DNA of 64,000 nt from an uncultured Pseudomonadota bacterium (GTDB taxonomy: Bacteria > Pseudomonadota > Alphaproteobacteria > RF32 > CAG-239): assembly GCA_902788365.1 (NCBI GenBank), contig CADAJN010000010.1, positions 1-64,000 on the forward strand, given 5' to 3'. Within the stretch, counting starts at the first letter, position 1. The number at the start of each line of letters is the position of its first letter. The position numbers and the translations under genes were made by a program. Shown piece after piece: positions 35,703 through 44,866 of this stretch. The notes below the pieces were generated by a model. That model did no database searches. It saw nothing but the letters and a program-made list of their open reading frames with translations, and was not told the DNA's origin.

Positions 35703-36853
35703 ATGATTTTGTAATATTAGAAGGTTGTGATGGTGTCGGTAAAACTACTCTAGCTAATTTGCTTATTTACCGAGGCTATAAATCATTACATTTTAATTAT
35801 GATCCTAGTTTATCAATAAAAGAAAAATATCAAAAAATATTGTCAAAAGATTATGGAGAAAATATTGTTTTAGATCGATCTTTTATTTCTGAAATGGTAT
35901 ACGGGCCACTAAAACGGGGATATTCTCGCCTCTCTGACCATGATTTTTCAGAGTTGTTGCAATTGTTGAATAAACGTGGAGGTCGTGTTGTTTTACTAGA
36001 CGCCGCTTCTGAAGTTATTCAGCATAGATTGCAAAAAAGAAATGATGCTTCAGATAAAAATATGGATATCAATTTAATTACAAATATCAGAAATTTATAT
36101 AAGCAAATTTTGTCATATAGAAATGAATGCCGTGTCGATATTATTAGAAATGATAGAGAAATGCCCCAAAATATTTTAACGAGATTAAAATTAAAAGAAG
36201 CTCCTTTACAATGTTTAATTTTCGATTTTGATGAAACAATTTATCGTCCAGAAACCACAACATTACCTCAACAATTAATTTATAGAATGGCCAATTTCAT
36301 TAAGGATAAATTCAATTTATCTTATAAAGAAGCTAGACTATTAAGCCGTAAATACAGGTTGGAATATGGTTCTACGGTTGTGGGATTACAAAAGATTCAT
36401 AATGTTGATCCTAAAGAATTTGTTGATTATGCTTATAATCTAGATTTATCGGAACTGAAAAAAAACTCTGAATTCAAGAAGCAACTACAATCAATACCGG
36501 AGAAAAAAGTAATTTTTACAAATGCTAATGAAATATATGTAGAAAAAGCCTTACATATTATGGGGATTAGGGATGAATTTAGTGATATAATAGGTATTAA
36601 TCGTACAAACTTCGTTCCTAAATCAGAAACATTGGGTTATGAAATGATAATCGATTCATATGCGGATTCAGGAAAAAATTGTGCTATATTTGATGATCAA
36701 ACGGATAATTTAAAAACAGCTAAAAAATATGGGATGGAAACAGTTTTATGCAATAAAAAGGCTGACAACTTAACAGGGGTTGATCATGTAGCCAAACAGT
36801 TAGATCGGGATTTATTAGATATTGTGACAAAAATGAAGGGAAATAGAAGATGA
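35699..36853 (+). CDS. Nucleotide-kinase-like domain fused to HAD hydrolase
   Basis: About 384 aa. Residues 1-165 resemble thymidylate kinase: EGCDGVGKTTLANLL, then VLDRSFISEMVYGP. From about 175 a HAD phosphatase begins with IFDFDETIYRPE (motif I, DxDxT), IFTNANE (motif II) and IFDDQTDNLKTA (motif IV). This is the pyrimidine 5'-nucleotidase-like HAD type. A kinase and a phosphatase on one chain suggest control of a nucleotide monophosphate pool (inference). ATG 35699 overlaps the upstream stop (ATGA) behind AAAGGA. Confidence 0.82.
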   Translation: MNDFVILEGCDGVGKTTLANLLIYRGYKSLHFNYDPSLSIKEKYQKILSKDYGENIVLDRSFISEMVYGPLKRGYSRLSDHDFSELLQLLNKRGGRVVLLDAASEVIQHRLQKRNDASDKNMDINLITNIRNLYKQILSYRNECRVDIIRNDREMPQNILTRLKLKEAPLQCLIFDFDETIYRPETTTLPQQLIYRMANFIKDKFNLSYKEARLLSRKYRLEYGSTVVGLQKIHNVDPKEFVDYAYNLDLSELKKNSEFKKQLQSIPEKKVIFTNANEIYVEKALHIMGIRDEFSDIIGINRTNFVPKSETLGYEMIIDSYADSGKNCAIFDDQTDNLKTAKKYGMETVLCNKKADNLTGVDHVAKQLDRDLLDIVTKMKGNRR

Positions 36854-37479
36854 AACATATTGGTTTGCTTATACCATCTTCAAATATTGTTGCCGAAAGA
36901 GAATTATATACTAGGCTAATTAAAGACGAGATTCCTGATGTTGCATTTCATTTTGCTCGATTAAAATTTCGAACTCCATATGGGATAAATGAGGAAAAAT
37001 ACACACAGGAACTTGTAAACAGCATTCCTGAAACTCTTAAAGAATTAGAAAGAATTAATGTACAAAAAACAGCTGTTTTGTGTACATCCGCCGAGATTTA
37101 TGTTCAGCATAACAATACTCTGATGTTTCCACTATCTAGCGTTGTATCATACTTTAAGTCACTAAATAGATCGCATCCAATAGTTATAACTCCCTATAAT
37201 ACAAATATTGGAGATAAAATAATTCATAAGCTTAAATCAGAAAAAATAAATGTTGTAAAAGAAATTCATCTTAATATTAAAACTAAAGAAGAGTTAATGA
37301 ATTTTAGTAATTTGAAATTAATTGATTTAATAGTTAATCAATTGGATAAAAATATAGACTCAATATGCGTGTTATGTACCAACTTTGAAACATATCATAT
37401 AGAAAACCAATTAGAAACAACATTTCAAATACCTTTTATATCAAGCAATAAAGCTATTTATTATGACCTTATAAAATGA
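36850..37479 (+). CDS. Maleate isomerase / Asp-Glu racemase-like protein
   Basis: 209 aa. IGLLIPSSNIVAERE at the N-terminus and AVLCTSAEIYV and ICVLCTNFETY (two Cys-containing active-site segments) match the maleate cis-trans isomerase/arylmalonate decarboxylase branch of the Asp/Glu racemase superfamily, which uses paired cysteines for proton transfer. Length is a little short (relatives about 230-250). It is coupled to the previous gene by an ATGA overlap and is the last clear gene of the operon. Confidence 0.78.
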   Translation: MKHIGLLIPSSNIVAERELYTRLIKDEIPDVAFHFARLKFRTPYGINEEKYTQELVNSIPETLKELERINVQKTAVLCTSAEIYVQHNNTLMFPLSSVVSYFKSLNRSHPIVITPYNTNIGDKIIHKLKSEKINVVKEIHLNIKTKEELMNFSNLKLIDLIVNQLDKNIDSICVLCTNFETYHIENQLETTFQIPFISSNKAIYYDLIK

Positions 37480-37568
37480 TGGCCAAAAATATAAGTGCAT
37501 ACAAGTACATTCCTCTGGACTTTCGTTGTTTTCCAAGCATTGCTTGTGACACATCGAAAGGAAAAACC

Positions 37569-37832
37569 ATGAAAATAAGGAAATATCAAGACATAGCACC
37601 GAGCAACAGAACAAATTTTGCAATGGTCTACCATCATGCTGGACGGACATTAACCCAAATTGAAACTTTACTTAAGCAGGCTTATGGGAAACCACTACCG
37701 ATACGACCACGAGATAGACTTAATCGCATACAATATAAGCTCGAACAGATGGTTGCTCGATATAAGCAATGCGAAGATGAATTAAAGGTGGAATACAGTA
37801 CTCGCAAGAAAAAACAATTATTGTTTTTTTAA
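37569..37832 (+). CDS. Hypothetical small basic protein
   Basis: 87 aa from ATG 37569 (ribosome binding site GAAAGGA), rich in Arg/Lys, mainly helical. An in-frame ATG at 37476 overlaps the previous stop in the operon style and would add 31 residues of unconvincing sequence. No known domain. GC content is higher than in the operon upstream, so it may be an independent gene or remnant. Confidence 0.5.
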   Translation: MKIRKYQDIAPSNRTNFAMVYHHAGRTLTQIETLLKQAYGKPLPIRPRDRLNRIQYKLEQMVARYKQCEDELKVEYSTRKKKQLLFF

Positions 37833-37865
37833 GATTCGTTGTTTAGAGTAGATGCAAAATTATTT

Positions 37866-38921
37866 CTATTTTTCAGCACACCATTTTAAATAAATGTCGC
37901 GACTACTCGTTTTATCGCTTAAATAGCTTGTTGAAATCCAGTACTTTTGAGAAGATGATAAAAACACGCTGTTTGGAGGACTAATTATTGTCATATCATC
38001 TTCTTTTATATTGATAATTTTAACTATTTTTTCAATAAGTTTATCTTTATTTTCAGAACTTTCAGGTACAATGATATTAAAGGTTAATTCACAAAAATGA
38101 CAAAATTCATTTGCTTTGATGCTTATATTGGCTTCAATCGCATCAATTTCAACTACCACCGTAGTATAACCATCTTCTGAAAATAATTTATCCAGAGATA
38201 GTTCTTGAAGTTTTTCATCTATAAATATGTCAAACGGTATTTTATTTCTGTATTTTTTTGTTGTGAACGCTAATTGGATAGGTGTTTTTTTTAGTGATGT
38301 GTTTATGTCTGTATTAAATATACTGCTAATTGTAAGGGATTGTATCGCAAAACCAATTAACCGGCTATCGCTATTAATTCCAAGTTCTTTCGGTGATTTC
38401 GGATTATGAACTAAAAAACCCAATTCCAATTGATGATTTTTAACAAGGCGGTGAGGAATAGAAACATTTATGGTTGCAGGTAAATTTGTATTTTCATTAA
38501 AATCCCAAATTTCAACAAAAGTCCCATTAGCATAAATAGCTATTTTTTGCTGTTTAAAATCTTTACCAAACAGAGGAACTCCTGTGATTTTCACATTTAA
38601 ATCTCTATTTGTATCCTTGATTAAAAACTTTATGGCTGAGTGTTTTCCTTCATTCCATCTACCTCCGTTTTCCGAATCAAGAAAATTTTTTGCTAATATT
38701 CTAGAATCATTATGATTAAAGGGAATTTCAAGCGGCTGAACAATACTTAACGCTTTATCTGCGGAAACATTTTCATCAATTATCAGAGCAATATTCCTTG
38801 GAAATTCATGATTATCCCCATTGTGAAATATTTTATAACCCAGCAAACATAATAGCAACATAATTGCCATAAAACACAGTGATATCTTATTTCTTGTAAT
38901 TAATCTTGTATAACTCATCAT
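37866..38921 (-). CDS. Membrane-anchored beta-rich protein, end of glycan operon
   Basis: 351 aa. One N-terminal membrane anchor (residues 15-30) and a long extracytoplasmic part. The ENGGRWNEGKHSAIKFLI region and following strands resemble the beta-sandwich found in some glycan-polymer membrane proteins (DUF7024-like); this is a weak match. It is 5 bp downstream of the DUF4422 gene and is the last gene of the operon. Its role in glycan assembly is inferred from position only. Confidence 0.55.
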   Translation of the reverse strand: MMSYTRLITRNKISLCFMAIMLLLCLLGYKIFHNGDNHEFPRNIALIIDENVSADKALSIVQPLEIPFNHNDSRILAKNFLDSENGGRWNEGKHSAIKFLIKDTNRDLNVKITGVPLFGKDFKQQKIAIYANGTFVEIWDFNENTNLPATINVSIPHRLVKNHQLELGFLVHNPKSPKELGINSDSRLIGFAIQSLTISSIFNTDINTSLKKTPIQLAFTTKKYRNKIPFDIFIDEKLQELSLDKLFSEDGYTTVVVEIDAIEANISIKANEFCHFCELTFNIIVPESSENKDKLIEKIVKIINIKEDDMTIISPPNSVFLSSSQKYWISTSYLSDKTSSRDIYLKWCAEK

Positions 38922-38926
38922 TCACC

Positions 38927-39865
38927 CTATTTTTGATACCTAATAAACTGTTTAAGTTTTTTTCTTTTTTGTTTATATTTTTTTCTCATAGAGCCTATTG
39001 TTATCTTACTCAAAAAGTAATAATACCAATATTTTCTTTTAGGGTTTAAGATAACTTCATCAGATAAAATATATGAACCGTTCAACTCCTTAACTTTTAC
39101 ATTTTCGCGTTTGAGCAAATTAAAAACAAAAATAGATAAGCAAAATTCCCCAAGATATCCGAGAAATCTGCTTGCAACTTCACTCATTTTTGAACTGTCA
39201 ATTTGTGAATCCACCGCTTGCAAAATTGAAAAACAAAATTCACTATATTCATCAAACAATTCTTTTTTCATCACAAACATATTGCACAAATACTGCAAAG
39301 AGCCGTTTTCCAGCATTTTTATTTCGCGTGTAAATTGTGGATACAGCGACTTTACTGTCGCTATAAATACATCAAAAGTATGCACATCTTGCTCTGCTAA
39401 TTTTGAATATTGCGTGCGTATATTTTTGCTTTTTAAATTTTTCACATCATAAGGTTTAAGAACAAGACAATCGCAATCAGCAAGTTTTCGTTTGATATAC
39501 TTATCATCAATATGTCTGAGATATTCCGGAGTCATGGTCGGAACAAAATAAACATTTCCTTTCGGAAGCCAGCACCAATTTGGATTTCCGCTCCAATCGT
39601 CAAACATAAAGTGCCTGCGATAATGCATAAAGCCGATATAATCTGGGTTACCGAGTTTATCATAATTTTTCCAAGCCCAATATTGCGCCGAAAGTTCGCA
39701 ATAACGGTCATTTTTATCAGAAATATTTTCTCCGATATCATCACGGAGCATGCCGCTAAAAAGTTTTTGAGCCTTTGCGCAACCAGTTTGAATTGGTTGA
39801 ACAATTTTTGATTTTAGTAATGTATGCTCATCGTGATAGGTAACAAGAACTTTAATATTTTGCAT
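38927..39865 (-). CDS. DUF4422 glycosyltransferase
   Basis: About 312 aa. The DUF4422 hallmarks are present: IKVLVTYHD, YCELSAQYWAWKN, YIGFMHYRRHF and the later CNMFVMKKELF. DUF4422 proteins occur in capsule and LPS clusters as probable transferases. The start is ATG 39865, the only one placed after the upstream stop (39870). The C-terminal tail is very basic, perhaps a membrane-surface contact. Confidence 0.85.
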   Translation of the reverse strand: MQNIKVLVTYHDEHTLLKSKIVQPIQTGCAKAQKLFSGMLRDDIGENISDKNDRYCELSAQYWAWKNYDKLGNPDYIGFMHYRRHFMFDDWSGNPNWCWLPKGNVYFVPTMTPEYLRHIDDKYIKRKLADCDCLVLKPYDVKNLKSKNIRTQYSKLAEQDVHTFDVFIATVKSLYPQFTREIKMLENGSLQYLCNMFVMKKELFDEYSEFCFSILQAVDSQIDSSKMSEVASRFLGYLGEFCLSIFVFNLLKRENVKVKELNGSYILSDEVILNPKRKYWYYYFLSKITIGSMRKKYKQKRKKLKQFIRYQK

Positions 39866-39869
39866 AACT

Positions 39870-41888
39870 TTAAACCTTGAAAAGTTGTTTTTTGAAAGCT
39901 TTTGCATCTTTAATGAGTGCTTTTATAGCATCATACTTCTGCTGATATTTTTTATGTTTTTCACCAAATGCAAATGCTTTTTTGATTTTATAATAAGCTT
40001 TTTTCGCCTTAAATCGCCTAAGATGATGCATCACAAACAAAAGTTTTGTCTGCCGTTCATTTGCTGCAAAATGATTGTTAATGTTCGGGAAATGGATTTG
40101 AGAAAATTCTTGCCGCAACAGCGGTGAATCGCTTTGTATTTCAGGTAATTTCTGAGTACATCTAAAATCAGATAATCTCGCTAAAATTTCTTCATAAAAA
40201 GGTGTTTGCCTTGCATACTGCCACCAAATATCAGCTTTTAAAAGTTCAGGATAAAACCACGCTTTCCTTGCTGTTAAGAAATGGTAAACAAATGCTTTAT
40301 CTACGTTAATCATATAATTTAGATACGTAGGTGCTTTACTATTATAAATTCCTTGATATATTTCAAAATTGTATACAGATGGCAATTTCTTAATTTTCCC
40401 GTCGAAAATTTTATTTAATAGGCACTGTTCTTGATTGATGTATTCTTGATTCATAGCCATTTCTAATAAATCATAAAACGAGATAGTGTTATTAAATTTT
40501 TTAATATCTATTAACAAAACACCTGTATTAAAATATTTACCGCTCATATTTAATGTTTTGGAAATATACTCAGAAACATCATGCCCTAATTCTATGCGAC
40601 CAATGCGATTTTCTTTTGTCCAAAGAATTTCTTCGCAAGCGGCCAACGGATAATTTTCCATTGAAATTTCCAGTATATCGGCAATATCTGAATTAAAAAT
40701 TAAATCAATATCTGTAAATAATACCTTAGTATATCGCCCAAAAATTTTCCCTGAAGCTAATCTGTAATAACATTGTTTGGCAAAATAAGGAAAAGAAATA
40801 TTTAACTGTATATCTGTAAACAGTCCATTAACGTTATAAAAACGTAAAGAAACATTTTTATATTTCTTCACCATACCAATCAATTTTGATTTGTTTTCGT
40901 CTGATATATCTGTTTCCAAAACAACAATATCATATTGTTTTTTAGGTGAAGAATTTTTCAAAATAGAATTCAAATAAACAGATAAATAAGGGGCATACAA
41001 ATTTGAAGAACCACAGGCAATTGCTGTTTTGTTCTTAAATTTTGGTAATAATTCAGCATCATCAAAAGATTTTTTTAATGATGTCACATAATATTCTTTA
41101 GTTTTCTTTTTTTCTTGTTTTAATTTGAGCACAAAAACCGTTAAAATAATTTTTCCAATATCTGAAAAGAACCCTTCTTTATAATTTAATGTATCAATTT
41201 CTTTCTGCTGTTTTATAGACATTAAAATATTAAACAGAAAATCACAGTATTCAAAAAAGAGCCTTTTTTTCATAATAAACACATGGTGTAAATAGCAATA
41301 TGTCAAACCATTTAACTTTTCAATCACATTTGTGTATTCAGGATACATAGCTTTAATTATTTCCAAACAAGTATCATAATCCTTCTCCGACACAGAGGAT
41401 TTTACCTTTTGAAAATACCCATTCATATTATTTACGCCTAAACATCTCATATCAGAACTTTTTGTTAATATCAAATCCGTATTTTGGACTTCTGCAGTAA
41501 TATTTTCTGTTGTTAATCCCAAATCAGTTAAGTATGCGTCTGTTGGAGCATCAAGATCAACCTGGGATAGTCCGTATTGATTGGATATGGATGAATTGCT
41601 GTATTGGTGGATAAAATCTTCATTAAAAACAAATTGATTTTCGCTGTTCATAAAACCAATATATTTTGGATTCCCTAACTCGTTATAATTTTTATAAGCC
41701 CAATAAATGGTAGATAAATCCTTAAAGTCAGGATAATAACATGAAATATTATCTCCAGTGTTATCACCTATCATATTGTCAAAAATTTCACGAGAAAGAT
41801 CTCTACCTATTTGAATAGGACATAGTATTTCATTTTTCAGGATCTTCTTTTTTGAATCATAAGAAACTAAAATTTTTATATTTTCCAT
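39870..41888 (-). CDS. Two-domain glycosyltransferase: DUF4422 plus GT8
   Basis: 672 aa. Residues 1-270 are a DUF4422 domain (STIYWAYKNYNELGNPKYIGFM). Residues 290-590 are a GT8 domain with AIACGSSNLYAPYLSVYLNSIL, the DxD motif TDIDLIFN and YFNTGVLLIDIKKF. It could add two sugars in succession. The C-terminus is lysine-rich. The DUF4422 half is related to the next gene in the operon. Confidence 0.85.
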   Translation of the reverse strand: MENIKILVSYDSKKKILKNEILCPIQIGRDLSREIFDNMIGDNTGDNISCYYPDFKDLSTIYWAYKNYNELGNPKYIGFMNSENQFVFNEDFIHQYSNSSISNQYGLSQVDLDAPTDAYLTDLGLTTENITAEVQNTDLILTKSSDMRCLGVNNMNGYFQKVKSSVSEKDYDTCLEIIKAMYPEYTNVIEKLNGLTYCYLHHVFIMKKRLFFEYCDFLFNILMSIKQQKEIDTLNYKEGFFSDIGKIILTVFVLKLKQEKKKTKEYYVTSLKKSFDDAELLPKFKNKTAIACGSSNLYAPYLSVYLNSILKNSSPKKQYDIVVLETDISDENKSKLIGMVKKYKNVSLRFYNVNGLFTDIQLNISFPYFAKQCYYRLASGKIFGRYTKVLFTDIDLIFNSDIADILEISMENYPLAACEEILWTKENRIGRIELGHDVSEYISKTLNMSGKYFNTGVLLIDIKKFNNTISFYDLLEMAMNQEYINQEQCLLNKIFDGKIKKLPSVYNFEIYQGIYNSKAPTYLNYMINVDKAFVYHFLTARKAWFYPELLKADIWWQYARQTPFYEEILARLSDFRCTQKLPEIQSDSPLLRQEFSQIHFPNINNHFAANERQTKLLFVMHHLRRFKAKKAYYKIKKAFAFGEKHKKYQQKYDAIKALIKDAKAFKKQLFKV

Positions 41889-41891
41889 GTT

Positions 41892-43838
41892 TTACTCCTC
41901 TGTATATTCATCTTTAAATATTCCCTTTAATCCCACAGGGTTAATAGAAACGATTTCCATGTTTGGACAGTGAACTTGAATAAATGGTAGAAAGTATTTT
42001 TTTAAAATATCAATTTGGTAGTTTGCCGGATTAATGGCATTCTTTTTACCATAAGCATAACCTGCGCCACAATCCCATCCCACTAAATAAAGCCTTTTTG
42101 GATTGGTATAAAAAATAAATTGCAATACAGAAAAAGGTGTTCCTGAAAATTCCCCTAATGGTTCACGAGACAAATCGTATGCTATATTGTGGAACGGAAT
42201 ATCCTCAAGCAGATATTGTGAAATATTGGAATCATGGCAATAATTTAATGGGATTCGTTCAACATAATCATGGGTTATGGCCAATCGGTCATCTGGAATG
42301 ATACCATAAAATTTTTTACAATCGTTTCCTTTATATTCATTGGCATCTGCATTTAAAGTAGAGTTGTTTTTTTGGTGAATGGTGAAGTCTTGGACAAATA
42401 AGTAATCCAAGGATACGTTTTTTAAATAAATAGCACCATTTATACCAATATGGATGGCATTCGGAATCATCTTATACTTGTTGGCGGTCGGGCCAGTACA
42501 GACCATAACGACATCTCGTCCGGCAAATGCGTTTTTATACGGGCCGAACGTTTTCTCATGCAACTTTTGCGCTTCTATAATACACTTGAGATTGGATAAT
42601 TTTCCTTTTAACTGTAGATTGATACTTTTTTGCTCTTTTAGCTGTGCATCCATTTTATCTATATTAGCTTTGGTAATCATCATTTGTTTTAATAAAAATG
42701 CTTGATTATCCCGAATTAAAAATGTTTTGTCCGTCACATAATAAAAAGGAATTCCCAATACTTTAATGTAACGTTTACCCTTTGTGTCCTTTTTATGTAA
42801 CAAAGGCAAACCTAAAACCTTTAATTTATAGTCAGAGTTTGTTGCAGATACAGAAAAGAATGGACTGCCAATCTTACGAAACAGATGTATTTCTTTCTTA
42901 AATATCTTTACCACTTTTTTCCCATTTTCCGAAATGCGCATATAAATAGGAAAATCATGAAAAGTGATGCTTTTGACTTTAGTATTGTAAAGTGTATATT
43001 TTTGCTTTCGCCATAAATGGTAAAATGGTGTCAAACGACTGTAGAAAAAATAATCTTGTTCATAAGGATGTTCTACGCTAGGTAACCAAGGTTTTTCAGG
43101 TCCAACATAATGGACAATATTAGGATTAGCGTTAATTGCATTAAATTCGTCCATATTATCAGGTATGTAACCGCGAAACCTCTTAATCAAAACACCATGA
43201 TAAAAATTCCACGTTAAACTAAGTCTATAGATTTGTCCACGAAAAGTGTCATTGATGACATCTTGATCGCAAATGGTGTATCGGGATCCATTCAGTGCAA
43301 TTTGCTTTTTAATCAGATCTAAATAGTTAATTTCTCGCAATTTCTTAGAATTTACAAATAACAAGCCTGCATTGAAATAATATTCTTCAGTTCCCCACAA
43401 ATTTTTGGAAATACGACGCCAATTAAAATCTTCTACGGCCGCAAAAACATTCTGACCAATATCTAAATCATATAATTGTGAAATATCTGTTCTGACAATC
43501 ATATCCGAATCAACAAACAACACACGATCCACATCCGGTAGAATATCAGGAATTAAAATGCGCGCGTATGTCATTTTCGTAACATGAGGGGGAATTTTTA
43601 TTCCATTAAACATATCCAATATTTTTTCATCAAATTGGGGATATTGAATTTTACATGGCTTGATTTTATTTAATTTTTTTAATTTTTGCTTATTTTTATC
43701 CGTTATATCATAGCTTAAGATATAAAAATGCGCCTGATACTCGTCAGATAAATTATACAAGATAGAGGCCATTGCTGCCGCACAGTGAGGCAAAAATTCA
43801 TTGCTACTAGATAAGACGATGTGAATAGGCTTAATCAT
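41892..43838 (-). CDS. Two-domain glycosyltransferase: GT8 plus DUF115-like
   Basis: 648 aa. Residues 1-290 are GT8 (IHIVLSSSNEFLPHCAAAMA, DSDMIVR, YFNAGLLFVNSKKL). A linker with a short coiled coil (390-430) follows. Residues 450-648 begin VVMVCTGPTANKY and contain HIGINGAIYL and LYLVGWDCGAGY, like the DUF115/Maf-type Rossmann domain. It overlaps the acyltransferase stop by 4 bp. The donor and acceptor are not known. Confidence 0.78.
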   Translation of the reverse strand: MIKPIHIVLSSSNEFLPHCAAAMASILYNLSDEYQAHFYILSYDITDKNKQKLKKLNKIKPCKIQYPQFDEKILDMFNGIKIPPHVTKMTYARILIPDILPDVDRVLFVDSDMIVRTDISQLYDLDIGQNVFAAVEDFNWRRISKNLWGTEEYYFNAGLLFVNSKKLREINYLDLIKKQIALNGSRYTICDQDVINDTFRGQIYRLSLTWNFYHGVLIKRFRGYIPDNMDEFNAINANPNIVHYVGPEKPWLPSVEHPYEQDYFFYSRLTPFYHLWRKQKYTLYNTKVKSITFHDFPIYMRISENGKKVVKIFKKEIHLFRKIGSPFFSVSATNSDYKLKVLGLPLLHKKDTKGKRYIKVLGIPFYYVTDKTFLIRDNQAFLLKQMMITKANIDKMDAQLKEQKSINLQLKGKLSNLKCIIEAQKLHEKTFGPYKNAFAGRDVVMVCTGPTANKYKMIPNAIHIGINGAIYLKNVSLDYLFVQDFTIHQKNNSTLNADANEYKGNDCKKFYGIIPDDRLAITHDYVERIPLNYCHDSNISQYLLEDIPFHNIAYDLSREPLGEFSGTPFSVLQFIFYTNPKRLYLVGWDCGAGYAYGKKNAINPANYQIDILKKYFLPFIQVHCPNMEIVSINPVGLKGIFKDEYTEE

Positions 43839-44866
43839 TTCATTATTCCTTTCATTTTAAGGTAGCGCTTGCCCTGTTCAAATAGCACAAACATTAGCCA
43901 CGAGAAAGCCGTAACGGAAATCAGGTACAACAATATGACACCAACGTTCAACGTATCAAAACCTCGGCGAATAATAATTCTGAACGTATAATGGTTTAGA
44001 TAAATGAATAAGCTGAGCTTACTAAACGTTACAATTAACTTAGACGAGAAGATTTTTGTAAAACAAGTTGCCTTAAAACCAAATAGCACCCCTACAGCCA
44101 TCAATAAAATATATACAAAATCGGAGTCTTTATTAAAAAATTTAGCTGACATGCCGAGGACTAACAACAAACATAAACTGCTTAAAATTACAGATGATTC
44201 CTTCTTCTTAAATATTTCATATTGTGAGCAATAGCATAATAAAATACCAATGGAAATTCCGGCTGAAACTCGTAATACATTGCATAACCCTATTAAACCT
44301 AAATTAGTTTTATTATCTAAATAAAAGTAAGACTGTAATCCACCTTGAAAATTGCGAATAATCCAACTGTATGCACAGATAGAGAACAAAAAGCAAATTG
44401 GAAATACTGATGCTTTATATCGTTTTTGAATAATATAAAAGAAAATAGCAGCTACAAATAAAGCTTCCACATACCAATCAACCGCGTTAAGAGGCCCATT
44501 TATGTAAAAAGCATTTAGACATAAATATTCCGGAATCCCTTTAAATAGATCCATAAAACTGATATCGAAAGAGTTTAACTTCATCTGAACACAGTATCGA
44601 AATACAGCGCTGAATAACAGTACTGGCATAAAATACATAAACCTACTTTTGGCATACGTCAGCACATTTTCTTCGGGATATCTTTCAATGTGTTGATATA
44701 ATAAATAGCCGGATAGTATGGCAAAGAAATCCACACCAATATACCAACCCACAGATATAGAATAGGCTCCCAATAAATGATGAAAAGCAATCACGTAGGT
44801 AAAAACAATACGCCAAAAATACATCATATTATCACTTTGCAGTGTCTTCATATTATTTTGAACCAT
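43835..44866 (-). CDS. Membrane acyltransferase, acyltransferase-3 family
   Basis: 343 aa with about ten hydrophobic spans. YVIAFHHLLGAY carries the family His and VDFFAILSGYLLY the second motif. It would O-acylate a sugar of this operon's glycan. The start follows GGAGA and abuts the FAD gene stop. Confidence 0.85.
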   Translation of the reverse strand: MVQNNMKTLQSDNMMYFWRIVFTYVIAFHHLLGAYSISVGWYIGVDFFAILSGYLLYQHIERYPEENVLTYAKSRFMYFMPVLLFSAVFRYCVQMKLNSFDISFMDLFKGIPEYLCLNAFYINGPLNAVDWYVEALFVAAIFFYIIQKRYKASVFPICFLFSICAYSWIIRNFQGGLQSYFYLDNKTNLGLIGLCNVLRVSAGISIGILLCYCSQYEIFKKKESSVILSSLCLLLVLGMSAKFFNKDSDFVYILLMAVGVLFGFKATCFTKIFSSKLIVTFSKLSLFIYLNHYTFRIIIRRGFDTLNVGVILLYLISVTAFSWLMFVLFEQGKRYLKMKGIMK

